A DNA stretch of 10,781 bases from Candidatus Latescibacterota bacterium (GTDB lineage: Bacteria; Latescibacterota; Latescibacteria; Latescibacterales; Latescibacteraceae), in assembly GCA_018656855.1 (NCBI GenBank), contig JABHYP010000392.1, forward strand, positions 1 through 10,781. The letters run 5' to 3'. Numbering within the stretch: position 1 is the stretch's first letter; the number at the start of each line of letters is the position of its first letter. Shown here one piece after another: positions 1 through 5,891 of the stretch. The notes beneath the pieces were generated by a model. That model was given only the letters and a program-made list of their open reading frames with translations, searched no databases and was not told the DNA's origin. The position numbers and the translations under genes were made by a program.

Positions 1-2
1 CG

Positions 3-287
3 GAAATCCGCATGTTTCGGGAGAGTTGCCTTGCCACGATCGGACAGGTCGGCAATCTCGATCACAGCAATGAGAACTGGGGCAAAGCCGGCAAGTCAAG
101 GTGGAAGGGCAAGCGCCCTAAAGTCCGTGGTGTTGCGATGAATCCAATTGATCACCCGCACGGAGGTGGAGAAGGCCGCAGTTCCGGCGGACGCCATCCG
201 GTGACACCCTGGGGAGTTCCGACAAAAGGTTACAAGACACGCAAAAAGAATAAAGAATCAAATAAAGTTATTGTAAAACGCAGATAA
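3..287 (+). CDS. rplB: 50S ribosomal protein L2, C-terminal part (5' end outside window)
   Basis: L2 is a primary 23S rRNA-binding protein that lies near the peptidyl transferase centre and supports subunit association. Only the last 94 codons are present; the frame is open to the left edge and begins with the residues EIRMF, matching the GE(I/V)R segment of the family. The hallmark HPHGGGEGR motif is visible, followed by HPVTPWGVPTKG and a basic tail ending VIVKRR. The conserved histidine of HPHGGGEGR, linked in the literature to peptidyl transferase function, is present. The methionine codon at 12 is internal, not a start. The gene ends 21 nt before rpsS, the usual order of the S10 operon. 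Identification is certain; nothing is odd apart from the truncation by the window edge. Confidence 0.98.
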   Translation, partial: EIRMFRESCLATIGQVGNLDHSNENWGKAGKSRWKGKRPKVRGVAMNPIDHPHGGGEGRSSGGRHPVTPWGVPTKGYKTRKKNKESNKVIVKRR

Positions 288-308
288 CATTGTGGTGGAG
301 GAGATAAT

Positions 309-596
309 ATGGCGCGGTCGGTAAAAAAAGGGCCGTTTGTTGATGATCACCTGGTCAACAAAATCAGGGAAATGAACAGAAAAGGTGAGAAAAGGGTCAT
401 TCAGACCTGGTCAAGACGTTCAACCATAACGCCTGAATTTCTTAACCATACAGTAGCTGTTCACAACGGTAATAAGTTTATACCTGTCTACATAACTGAA
501 AATATGGTTGGGCATAAGCTTGGCGAATTTGCCCCCACCCGCACCTATCGCGGTCATGGCGGCAGGCATATTGAGCGTGCAGTAAAATTTAAATAG
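309..596 (+). CDS. rpsS: 30S ribosomal protein S19
   Basis: S19 sits in the head of the small subunit, where it pairs with S13 and contacts the A-site region. The 95-residue product has normal length and the family's opening MARSVKKGPFVD, the central TWSRRSTITPEF segment and the C-terminal signature GHKLGEFAPTRTYRGHGG. The ATG at 309 is preceded by a strong GGAGGAG Shine-Dalgarno at 297-303. It sits 21 nt after rplB and 34 nt before rplV, so it is surely cotranscribed. No anomalies. Confidence 0.99.
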   Translation: MARSVKKGPFVDDHLVNKIREMNRKGEKRVIQTWSRRSTITPEFLNHTVAVHNGNKFIPVYITENMVGHKLGEFAPTRTYRGHGGRHIERAVKFK

Positions 597-630
597 CCCG
601 GTAATGTGGGGATTTAAAAGGATATAAAAA

Positions 631-978
631 ATGATGCAGGCTGTTGCGAAAGCAAAATATTTAAGAGGTTCCGCCCGTAAAATGCGTCAGGTTATGAATC
701 TTGTGCGGGGCAGGAAAGTCGAGGAAGCGCTGAATATTCTTCGTTTTACACACAAAAAAAATGCGCCGATACTTGAAAAAGTTGTGCGCTGTGCAGTAGC
801 GAATGTACAGAATATATACGGCGACAAACTGAAAGATCCGAATTCACTTTCAATCATTGAAGCCAGGTGCGATGAAGGCCCAATGATCAAGCGGATCAGG
901 CCGCGAGCTATGGGCAGAGCATTCAGGATTCGCAAAAGAACCTGTCATATAGAAATTATTGTTGCCGCTGAAGAGTAA
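631..978 (+). CDS. rplV: 50S ribosomal protein L22
   Basis: L22 binds 23S rRNA; its extended beta-hairpin lines the nascent-peptide exit tunnel. The 115-residue product is of usual length, with the N-terminal LRGSARKMRQVMNLVRG segment, the middle AVANVQN segment and the C-terminal tunnel hairpin RIRPRAMGRAFRIRKRTCHI. Two ATG codons lie in tandem (631 and 634). I choose the first because the AAAAGGA at 616-622 is then 8 nt upstream, against 11 nt for the second. Neighbours rpsS and rpsC confirm the S10-operon order. Confidence 0.98.
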   Translation: MMQAVAKAKYLRGSARKMRQVMNLVRGRKVEEALNILRFTHKKNAPILEKVVRCAVANVQNIYGDKLKDPNSLSIIEARCDEGPMIKRIRPRAMGRAFRIRKRTCHIEIIVAAEE

Positions 979-980
979 TT

Positions 981-988
981 AAGGAGGT
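981..988 (+). promoter_or_regulatory. Strong Shine-Dalgarno deciding the TTG start of rpsC
   Basis: AAGGAGGT is an almost complete complement to the anti-SD of 16S rRNA, placed 6 nt before the TTG at 995. It supports TTG as the true start of rpsC; no in-frame ATG lies nearby that would keep the conserved GQKTHP N-terminus. Confidence 0.9.
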
Positions 989-994
989 TTTAAT

Positions 995-1642
995 TTGGGA
1001 CAGAAAACTCATCCTACCGGATTCAGGCTAGGAATTTCCAAGACATGGACTTCACGATGGTTCAGTGAAAAGAATTTCTCGGATAACCTTGCTGAAGATA
1101 TCGAATTAAGGCGTTATATAATAAAGCGCCTAACCCGTGCCGGTGTGTCAAAAGTTGAGATTGAAAGAAGAACTTCTAATGAGATTTCAGTGAATATTCA
1201 CACTGCACGTCCCGGAATTGTTATCGGGCGCAAGGGTTCTGAGGTTGATAAACTGCGGGATGAGTTGAAACTCCTCACTAAAAAGGATATTTACATAAAT
1301 ATCATTGAAATAAAGCATCCGGAACTCGAAGCAAAACTTGTGGCGGAAGGTGTTGCTCGCCAGCTTGAACAACGTGTCAATCATCGACGCGCCATGAAAA
1401 AAGCCGTGACTTCAACTATGCGGCTTGGTGCAGAAGGAATACGTATTGCATGTGCGGGTAGACTTGGCGGTTCTGAAATGGCGAGAAGAGAGCGATACCT
1501 TATCGGGAGAGTTCCTCTTCATACACTCAGGGCTGACATAGATTACGCCACGGCGATTTCGTATACAACCTATGGTGTGATAGGGATCAAAGTGTGGATT
1601 TCCAAGGGCGAGGTTCTGGACACTTCAAAAATATCAAAATAG
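995..1642 (+). CDS. rpsC: 30S ribosomal protein S3 (TTG start)
   Basis: S3 lines the mRNA entry channel on the small subunit and helps the ribosomal mRNA helicase activity. The product is 215 residues and starts with the universal GQKTHPTGFRLG. The N-terminal region holds a type II KH domain with the GxxG loop GRKG at residues 78-81. The C-terminal domain carries GRLGGSEMAR (about 155-164) and GRVPLHTLRADIDYA (about 171-185). It is shorter than the 233-residue E. coli protein, mainly by lacking the extra C-terminal tail, as in many bacteria. The start codon is TTG, backed by an excellent Shine-Dalgarno. A 54-nt spacer separates it from rplP. Confidence 0.98.
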   Translation: MGQKTHPTGFRLGISKTWTSRWFSEKNFSDNLAEDIELRRYIIKRLTRAGVSKVEIERRTSNEISVNIHTARPGIVIGRKGSEVDKLRDELKLLTKKDIYINIIEIKHPELEAKLVAEGVARQLEQRVNHRRAMKKAVTSTMRLGAEGIRIACAGRLGGSEMARRERYLIGRVPLHTLRADIDYATAISYTTYGVIGIKVWISKGEVLDTSKISK

Positions 1643-1696
1643 AGATTTCGAAACCAGTTACAATTGGAAATTAGCAGATAATAAGGATTATATAAT

Positions 1697-2116
1697 ATGT
1701 TAATGCCGAAAAGAGTTAAGCATCGCAAGGAACACCGCGGGAGAATGAGAGGCATTGCCTATCGCGGCGGAAAAATTTCCTTCGGTGAATTTGGAATTAT
1801 TGCTTTGGAACCCGGATGGATAACCGACCGGCAGATAGAAGCGGCTCGTGTTGCCATCACCAGGCATGTAAAGAGAGCGGGGAAGGTTTGGATACGCATT
1901 TTCCCGGCAAAACCGATTACTGCCAAGCCCGCCGAAACACGAATGGGCAAGGGTAAGGGAGCTCCGGATCACTGGGTGTGCCCTGTTAAGCCCGGCCGGG
2001 TTTTATTTGAACTTGAAGGCACTGAGGAAGAAATTGCCAAGGAAGCTATGCGGCTTGCCGGACACAAGCTTCCGATAAAAACAAAGTTTGTTGTACGGAA
2101 AGAATATGGAGAATAG
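1697..2116 (+). CDS. rplP: 50S ribosomal protein L16
   Basis: L16 binds near the A-site tRNA elbow and is needed for late 50S assembly. The 139-residue product opens MLMPKRVKHRKEHRGR and shows the family blocks GRMRGIAYRGG, ITRHVKRAGK(V)WIRIFP and MGKGKGAPDHWVCPVKPGR. The ATG at 1697 has an AAGGA site at 1683-1687, 9 nt upstream; an in-frame ATG two codons later (1703) is less likely because the family usually starts ML-PKR. The segment DHWVCPVK is a minor variant of the common E(Y/F)WVAVVK. It is 3 nt before rpmC, consistent with coupled translation. Confidence 0.98.
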   Translation: MLMPKRVKHRKEHRGRMRGIAYRGGKISFGEFGIIALEPGWITDRQIEAARVAITRHVKRAGKVWIRIFPAKPITAKPAETRMGKGKGAPDHWVCPVKPGRVLFELEGTEEEIAKEAMRLAGHKLPIKTKFVVRKEYGE

Positions 2117-2119
2117 TTA

Positions 2120-2359
2120 ATGAAACCGCATGAGATTCGGATGAAAACGCTGGAAGATATAAAAAATGATCTTCTTGCAGCAGAAGAGAACTTAAGGACT
2201 GTTCGGTTTCAACTGGTAACTGCCCAGCTTGAAAATTCCTCGCTTCTTACAAGGGCAAAGCAGGATGTTGCCAGATTAATGACTATTATTAGAGAACAGG
2301 AACTTGGAATTCGTAAGCTTGGTGAACCGGTCATGGTAGCAGAAGGGGAGGATAAATAA
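2120..2359 (+). CDS. rpmC: 50S ribosomal protein L29
   Basis: L29 is a small helical hairpin protein at the tunnel exit, close to L23 and the docking site of trigger factor and SRP. The product is 79 residues: an N-terminal helix (about 1-35), the signature RFQLVTAQLEN near 30-40, then a second helix with IREQE. Most bacterial L29 proteins are about 60-70 residues and end soon after the RE(R/Q) segment; here a C-terminal extension LGIRKLGEPVMVAEGEDK follows. The ATG has GGAG at 2108-2111, 8 nt upstream, inside the end of rplP. Its TAA overlaps the rpsQ ATG by one base (TAATG), so rpsQ is probably translationally coupled. Confidence 0.97.
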   Translation: MKPHEIRMKTLEDIKNDLLAAEENLRTVRFQLVTAQLENSSLLTRAKQDVARLMTIIREQELGIRKLGEPVMVAEGEDK

Positions 2360-2619
2360 TGACGGCAGAGAGAAAACGCCGGAAAATCCGTGCGGGCAGG
2401 GTAATGAGCGACCTCTGTGACAAGACCATCACGGTGAATGTTGAGCGTACTGTTCGCCATCCCCTTTATGGTCGTGTAGTAAGAAAAAGAAAGAACTATG
2501 TTGCTCATGATGAGCAAAACCAGGCACATATCGGCGATCTTGTTGAAATTGCCGAGACAAGACCGCTTTCGAAAACAAAACACTGGCGTCTCACGCGGGT
2601 CATTGAACAAGCTAAATAA
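2359..2619 (+). CDS. rpsQ: 30S ribosomal protein S17
   Basis: S17 is a primary 16S rRNA-binding protein with an OB fold. The 86-residue product has the expected GRVMSDLCDKTITVNVER opening strand region, HPLYGRVVRKRKNYVAHDE and the closing ETRPLSKTKHWRL block. The start overlaps the rpmC stop by one base and has a very strong AGGGGAGG at 2344-2351, 7 nt upstream. It is classically the last gene of the S10 operon, but here rplN starts only 12 nt later, so a transcriptional break between S10 and spc is unlikely. Confidence 0.98.
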   Translation: MTAERKRRKIRAGRVMSDLCDKTITVNVERTVRHPLYGRVVRKRKNYVAHDEQNQAHIGDLVEIAETRPLSKTKHWRLTRVIEQAK

Positions 2620-2631
2620 CAGGATAGTCAA

Positions 2632-3000
2632 ATGATACAGGAATATACTTTACTCAATGTGGCGGACAATTCAGGGGCGAAAAAGGTTATGTGTTTTCGT
2701 GTCCTCGGGGGCACTCGACGGAGATATGCATCTATTGGAGATATAGTTGTATGTTCGGTCAAGGATGCCACGCCGAACGGGCAATTGAAAAAAGGAGATG
2801 TAACCAAAGCTGTTATAGTGAGAACAAAAAAGTCTCTGAGAAGGAAAGACGGTTCCTATATCAAATTTGACGATAATGCCGCAGTGATTATTGATGAACA
2901 AAAGGAACCGCTGGGAACTCGTATTTTCGGCCCTGTTGCACGGGAGTTGCGTGAAAAACAGTTCATGAAAATTATATCGCTTGCGAGTGAAGTGCTTTAA
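2632..3000 (+). CDS. rplN: 50S ribosomal protein L14
   Basis: L14 is a beta-barrel protein at the subunit interface, contacting 16S rRNA helix 14 and the site where ribosome silencing factor RsfS binds. The 122-residue product is exactly the common bacterial length. Visible blocks are LNVADNSGAKKVMC, GDIVVCSVKDATP, KGDVTKAVIVRTKK, FDDNAAVIID and GTRIFGPVARELR. Its ATG follows AGGAT at 2621-2625 by 7 nt. In many bacteria this is the first gene of the spc operon. A 72-nt repeat-bearing spacer follows. Confidence 0.99.
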   Translation: MIQEYTLLNVADNSGAKKVMCFRVLGGTRRRYASIGDIVVCSVKDATPNGQLKKGDVTKAVIVRTKKSLRRKDGSYIKFDDNAAVIIDEQKEPLGTRIFGPVARELREKQFMKIISLASEVL

Positions 3001-3019
3001 ATATCGGATTTCAGATATT

Positions 3020-3047
3020 GAATATAGAATCTGGAATATAGAATCTG
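3020..3047. repeat. Two-copy tandem repeat of 14 bp in the rplN-rplX spacer
   Basis: The unit GAATATAGAATCTG occurs at 3020-3033 and, without any gap, again at 3034-3047, followed by a partial third start (GAAT at 3048-3051). The pair is flanked by CGGATT at 3005-3010 and its reverse complement AATCCG at 3057-3062. A small imperfect hairpin CAGAT...ATCTG (3012-3016 / 3029-3033) is also possible. The role is unknown; it may be a remnant of a dispersed intergenic repeat or replication slippage. Confidence 0.85.
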
Positions 3048-3072
3048 GAATTATTTAATCCGGAATTTTGAA

Positions 3073-3396
3073 ATGAGAAATATTATCAAGGGTGACCGTG
3101 TTATTGTAATAAGCGGTGAAGACCGCGGAAAAGAAGGTGTCGTCCTCAAGATTGATGCGGCAAAAAACCGTGCAATTGTCGAAGGCATCAATTTTGTCAA
3201 ACATCACCAAAAACCCACACAGAAAAGCCCCCAGGGCGGTATTGCGGAAAAAGAAGCGCCGGTGAATTTGTCAAATTTAATGGCTATATGCGGCAAGTGT
3301 AATGCCGGTGTGAAAACTAAAACCGTTATTCTTCAGGATGGCGGGAGTATGAGAGCATGCAAACGGTGTGGTGAAATAATCACCAGCCGAACATGA
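3073..3396 (+). CDS. rplX: 50S ribosomal protein L24, zinc-ribbon (four-Cys) form
   Basis: L24 is an assembly initiator for the 50S subunit, binding domain I of 23S rRNA. The 107-residue product has an N-terminal KOW motif (about residues 5-32: KGDRVIVISGEDRGKEGVVLKI), then the family block INFVKHHQKP and GGIAEKEAPVNLSNLM. The C-terminal part carries CGKC (C73, C76) and CKRC (C96, C99), the pattern of a zinc knuckle pair found in many, but not all, bacterial L24 proteins; zinc binding is inferred. The upstream site is weak (GGA at 3062-3064, 8 nt before ATG) and lies in the repeat-bearing spacer. rplE follows after 18 nt. Confidence 0.97.
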   Translation: MRNIIKGDRVIVISGEDRGKEGVVLKIDAAKNRAIVEGINFVKHHQKPTQKSPQGGIAEKEAPVNLSNLMAICGKCNAGVKTKTVILQDGGSMRACKRCGEIITSRT

Positions 3397-3414
3397 TAGA
3401 AGAGGTTAACGATA

Positions 3415-3957
3415 ATGGCGCCAAGACTTAAAGAAAAGTATAAAAATGAAATTGCACCGGCTCTGATGAAAGAGTTCGGCTTTAAAAATCCGATGCAAAT
3501 TCCGAGTCTGGAAAAGATCGTTGTCAATATTGGTGTAGGAGAAGCCGTTCAGGAAATGAAGCTTCTTGAAAACGCTGTTGGGGATCTTGGAATCATTACA
3601 GGGCAAAAGCCGATCATAAAAAGAGCAAGAAAATCAATTTCAAATTTCAAGCTCAGAGAAGGGATGCCTGTTGGCTGTATGGTTACTTTACGAGGTAGCC
3701 GGATGTACGAATTTCTCGACAGGCTTTTAAACTTTGCAATTCCTCGAATCAGGGACTTCAGGGGTGTGCCCGGGCGTTCATTCGACGGTCACGGGAATTA
3801 CACACTCGGTATTAAGGAACAGATAATTTTCCCTGAGATCGATTTTGACAAGATCGACAAAACCCGGGGAATGGATATAACCATAGTGATGAAAACAAAT
3901 AAGGATGAAGAAGCAAAAGCCCTGTTAAGAGCCTTTGGTATGCCATTCAGGGATTAA
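3415..3957 (+). CDS. rplE: 50S ribosomal protein L5
   Basis: L5 binds 5S rRNA with L18 in the central protuberance and contacts S13 across the subunit bridge B1b. The 180-residue product has normal length, with LKEKYKNEIAPALMKEF at the N-terminus, the IVVNIGVGEA block, the GQKPIIKRARKSISNFKLREGMPVG segment and a final LLRAFGMPF. The ATG is 8 nt after AGAGGT (3401-3406). Downstream is a 249-nt spacer, by far the longest in the window, so the link to rpsN differs from the tight coupling seen elsewhere. Confidence 0.99.
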   Translation: MAPRLKEKYKNEIAPALMKEFGFKNPMQIPSLEKIVVNIGVGEAVQEMKLLENAVGDLGIITGQKPIIKRARKSISNFKLREGMPVGCMVTLRGSRMYEFLDRLLNFAIPRIRDFRGVPGRSFDGHGNYTLGIKEQIIFPEIDFDKIDKTRGMDITIVMKTNKDEEAKALLRAFGMPFRD

Positions 3958-4001
3958 GAAAACATTTGTTGACGCGTAACGAATAACCGGTGAATATAAA
4001 T

Positions 4002-4105
4002 GAAAACAGAATTCAGGAGTCAGAAGCAAGAATCCGAAATAAAAGATATTACTTGCTGTCAAGTAGTAATTAATCGAAGTATCCTGATTTCCAACTTCTG
4101 TTTTC
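4002..4105. repeat. Long imperfect inverted repeat in the rplE-rpsN spacer
   Basis: GAAAACAGAA at 4002-4011 is the exact reverse complement of TTCTGTTTTC at 4096-4105. Inside these arms, TCAGGA (4013-4018) pairs with TCCTGA (4082-4087), and at the centre ACTTG (4051-4055) pairs with CAAGT (4060-4064) around a CTGT loop, with a further ATT/AAT pair beyond a bulge. The nested order allows one interrupted stem of about 104 nt. It looks like a degraded dispersed repeat or a structured RNA segment; neither can be proved here. No open reading frame is evident in it. Confidence 0.65.
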
Positions 4106-4115
4106 TATATTCTTT

Positions 4116-4140
4116 ATAAATAACATACGTTGTTATTTAT
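4116..4140. repeat. Perfect hairpin with 10-bp stem and 5-nt loop
   Basis: ATAAATAACA at 4116-4125 is followed by loop TACGT (4126-4130) and the exact reverse complement TGTTATTTAT at 4131-4140. The stem is AT-rich and lacks a following T run, so it is not a typical intrinsic terminator. Its right arm overlaps the candidate -35 element of the promoter-like pair at 4130-4158, so it might be an operator-like palindrome. Function is inferred only. Confidence 0.7.
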
Positions 4141-4158
4141 GATGTAGCAATATATAAT
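4130..4158 (+). promoter_or_regulatory. Candidate sigma-70-type promoter ahead of rpsN
   Basis: TTGTTA at 4130-4135 (4 of 6 to TTGACA) and a perfect TATAAT at 4153-4158 are separated by 17 nt, the ideal spacing. A start near 4164-4166 would give a leader of about 42 nt containing the rpsN Shine-Dalgarno. It lies in the longest spacer of the cluster, which fits an internal promoter for rpsN and downstream genes. The AT-rich background raises the chance of a random match. Confidence 0.45.
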
Positions 4159-4192
4159 TATGCATTGAAAATATTAAATCGTAAAACGTCAG

Positions 4193-4198
4193 AAGGAG
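4193..4198 (+). promoter_or_regulatory. Shine-Dalgarno deciding the GTG start of rpsN
   Basis: AAGGAG lies 8 nt upstream of GTG 4207. The frame is open further upstream to a TTG at 4165, but that codon has no such site, and starting there would add a non-family leader and place the Shine-Dalgarno inside the gene. Confidence 0.85.
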
Positions 4199-4206
4199 CA
4201 GCTTCT

Positions 4207-4392
4207 GTGGCAAAAAAAGCACTGATTGTTAAACAAAAGCGAAAACCGAAATTTCAAACACGTAGTTACAACAGGTGTTTCCGATGCGGGAGACCAAGGG
4301 GGTATATGAGGAAATTCGGTATTTGCAGAATTTGTTTTCGTGAGCTTGCACTAAAAGGGGAAATCCCTGGTGTGACAAAAGCCAGTTGGTAA
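4207..4392 (+). CDS. rpsN: 30S ribosomal protein S14, zinc-binding type Z (GTG start)
   Basis: S14 is a late-assembling protein of the 30S head, next to S3 and S19. From GTG 4207 the product is 61 residues, exactly the length of the zinc-binding short form. It begins MAKKALIVKQKRKPKF and ends GVTKASW, both typical. Cysteines C24, C27, C40 and C43 (RCFRCG and CRIC) form the zinc site, so this is the type Z rather than the 89-101-residue zinc-free paralogue. The first residue is written as Met by initiator decoding of GTG. It is preceded by the 249-nt spacer and followed after 31 nt by rpsH. Confidence 0.97.
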   Translation: MAKKALIVKQKRKPKFQTRSYNRCFRCGRPRGYMRKFGICRICFRELALKGEIPGVTKASW

Positions 4393-4410
4393 TATATACA
4401 CTTAATTCAT

Positions 4411-4416
4411 GAGGAG
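4411..4416 (+). promoter_or_regulatory. Shine-Dalgarno deciding the rpsH start
   Basis: GAGGAG at 4411-4416 is 7 nt before ATG 4424. An in-frame ATG at 4409 overlaps this site and would add MRSDY, which is not part of the family N-terminus, so the downstream ATG is preferred. Confidence 0.85.
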
Positions 4417-4423
4417 CGATTAC

Positions 4424-4822
4424 ATGGGTATGACTGACCCTATCGCTGATATGTTAACAAGGATACGTAACGGAGCCAAAGCTGGAAAGAAGTGGGTTAA
4501 TATTCCCTCTTCGAAATTGAGAAAAGAAGTGGCTCGAATCCTTGCTGAAGAACATTTCATTAAAAATTATCAGTACGTTGAGTATGACACGCAGGATGAA
4601 ATTCGTGTATTTCTCAGATATGATTCTGATGAAAAACCAATTATACGTGGAATAAAACGGATTTCGAAACCTGGATTGAGAATGTACTCGCGCGCCGATA
4701 ATTTACCAAGAGTTCTCAATGGGCTTGGCATAGCAATAATTTCAACATCAAGCGGGGTTATGACAGACCGTGAAGCCAGAGTAAAAGGTGTCGGTGGTGA
4801 AGTCATTTGCTATGTCTGGTAA
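4424..4822 (+). CDS. rpsH: 30S ribosomal protein S8
   Basis: S8 binds the central domain of 16S rRNA early in 30S assembly; in E. coli it also represses translation of the spc operon. From ATG 4424 the product is 132 residues, the usual size, starting MGMTDPIADMLTRIRNG. The C-terminal domain has the signature STSSGVMTDREARVKGVGGEVICYVW, where the serine-rich turn contacts rRNA. An upstream ATG at 4409 is rejected on Shine-Dalgarno grounds. Whether S8 autoregulates here is unknown; the rplX-rplE junction, where the E. coli site lies, is only 18 nt and shows no clear S8-like helix by eye. Confidence 0.98.
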   Translation: MGMTDPIADMLTRIRNGAKAGKKWVNIPSSKLRKEVARILAEEHFIKNYQYVEYDTQDEIRVFLRYDSDEKPIIRGIKRISKPGLRMYSRADNLPRVLNGLGIAIISTSSGVMTDREARVKGVGGEVICYVW

Positions 4823-4840
4823 TGAGTAGGGGAGATAATC

Positions 4841-5398
4841 GTGTCACGAGTTGGTAAAAAACTGATAAATATCCCTGTTGGAGTTAAGGCAAGTGTTGAC
4901 AATAATGTTTTTACTGCCAGTAGCTCCAAGGGAGAGTTGAAAGTGCCCTTTTCGGAAAAGATAACCGTAGGTGTTGATGGTTCGACAATAACTATCAAAC
5001 CAACTGTTGAAGAGAAGAATATAAGCGCTTTATGGGGTCTCACGAGATCTATTATCCAGAATGCCGTAACAGGTGTGGATAAGGGTTGGGAAAAAGTTCT
5101 CGAAATATACGGTGTTGGATATCGTGCACTACTTAATAATAACGATATTGACCTCCAGGTGGGACAGTCACATCCTGTCCTGATATCTCCTCCACAGGGT
5201 ATAAAGTTTGAAGCGGCGCAGGAGATTGTCGAAGGAAATAACGTTCAGGTGATAAAGGTGCATGGTATCGATAAACAGCTTGTGGGAGATGTTGCCGCAA
5301 AAATTCGTTCCGTAAAGCCACCTGAGCCTTATAAAGGCAAGGGTATAAGGTATCGCGGCGAATATGTTCGAAGAAAAGCCGGAAAAGCAACCGGATAA
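4841..5398 (+). CDS. rplF: 50S ribosomal protein L6 (GTG start)
   Basis: L6 lies near the sarcin-ricin loop at the factor-binding site and is needed for 50S maturation. The 185-residue product begins MSRVGKKLINIPVGV and has the two repeated alpha/beta domains of the family (about 1-82 and 83-170). The second contains the universal signature PEPYKGKGIRY at about 161-171. The GTG start is preceded by AGGGGAG at 4828-4834, 6 nt upstream. Length is slightly over the E. coli 177. A long 103-nt spacer follows before the chosen rplR start. Confidence 0.98.
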   Translation: MSRVGKKLINIPVGVKASVDNNVFTASSSKGELKVPFSEKITVGVDGSTITIKPTVEEKNISALWGLTRSIIQNAVTGVDKGWEKVLEIYGVGYRALLNNNDIDLQVGQSHPVLISPPQGIKFEAAQEIVEGNNVQVIKVHGIDKQLVGDVAAKIRSVKPPEPYKGKGIRYRGEYVRRKAGKATG

Positions 5399-5501
5399 TA
5401 TAGTTAAACTTACGGTTTGTGATTTTAGAGTTTAATTATTCGGTCATTCGCAAATCGTGAATTGTAATCCGAAAATTGTAAATGAGAGATTTTATAAAGC
5501 A

Positions 5502-5873
5502 ATGAAACATGCCAAGAAAGAAAAAATGACAGGTCGTGAAAGAAGAGCGAAACGTATACGGAGAAAAGTATTCGGTACCGCTCAGAGGCCGAGACTTTCG
5601 GTTTTCAGGAGCCTTAAAAACATTTACGCGCAGTTGATTGATGATGAAAAAGGCGTATCAATTCTGGGAATATCCTCTCTGGCCTCTGAAATTAAGGGAC
5701 AGAAATTCGAAGGCGGAAGGATTTCCGTGGCAAATGCCGTAGGAATCGCAGTAGCAGAAAAAGCAAAAGAAAAAGGTATAAAAAATATAGTTTTTGATAG
5801 AAGCGGCTACAAGTATCATGGTCGTATCAGGGCATTAGCTGAAGGTACGCGAAAAGGTGGATTGAACTTTTAA
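5502..5873 (+). CDS. rplR: 50S ribosomal protein L18
   Basis: L18 binds 5S rRNA together with L5 in the central protuberance. Family blocks seen are RIRRKVFGTAQRPRLSVFRS, KNIYAQLIDDEKG and the C-terminal VFDRSGYKYHGRIRALAEGTRKGGL. The frame stays open upstream to a GTG at 5457 (138 residues), but starting at ATG 5502 gives 123 residues, near the family norm of about 115-122, with the basic N-terminal tail placed as expected. The Shine-Dalgarno is poor for all candidates (GAGAGA about 12 nt upstream of 5502); ATG 5526 is another possibility. Identity is certain, the exact start less so. Confidence 0.93.
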   Translation: MKHAKKEKMTGRERRAKRIRRKVFGTAQRPRLSVFRSLKNIYAQLIDDEKGVSILGISSLASEIKGQKFEGGRISVANAVGIAVAEKAKEKGIKNIVFDRSGYKYHGRIRALAEGTRKGGLNF

Positions 5874-5891
5874 TAAAGGAGAAATGAAGGC

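Noticed and set aside
1643..1702. TATAAT at 1691-1696 just before rplP as a promoter
   Set aside because: No acceptable -35 lies at 16-18 nt, and transcription would begin within the first codons of rplP.
2209..2631. 140-codon open frame on the minus strand across rpmC, rpsQ and the rplN junction
   Set aside because: It lies opposite three certain ribosomal protein genes, resembles no family I know, and is best explained as a shadow of their codon use.
4165..4206. Possible 14-residue N-terminal extension of S14 from TTG 4165
   Set aside because: The family starts at MAKKAL, the GTG at 4207 has AAGGAG 8 nt upstream, and the extension would contain that site. The predicted transcript start also lies almost on the TTG.
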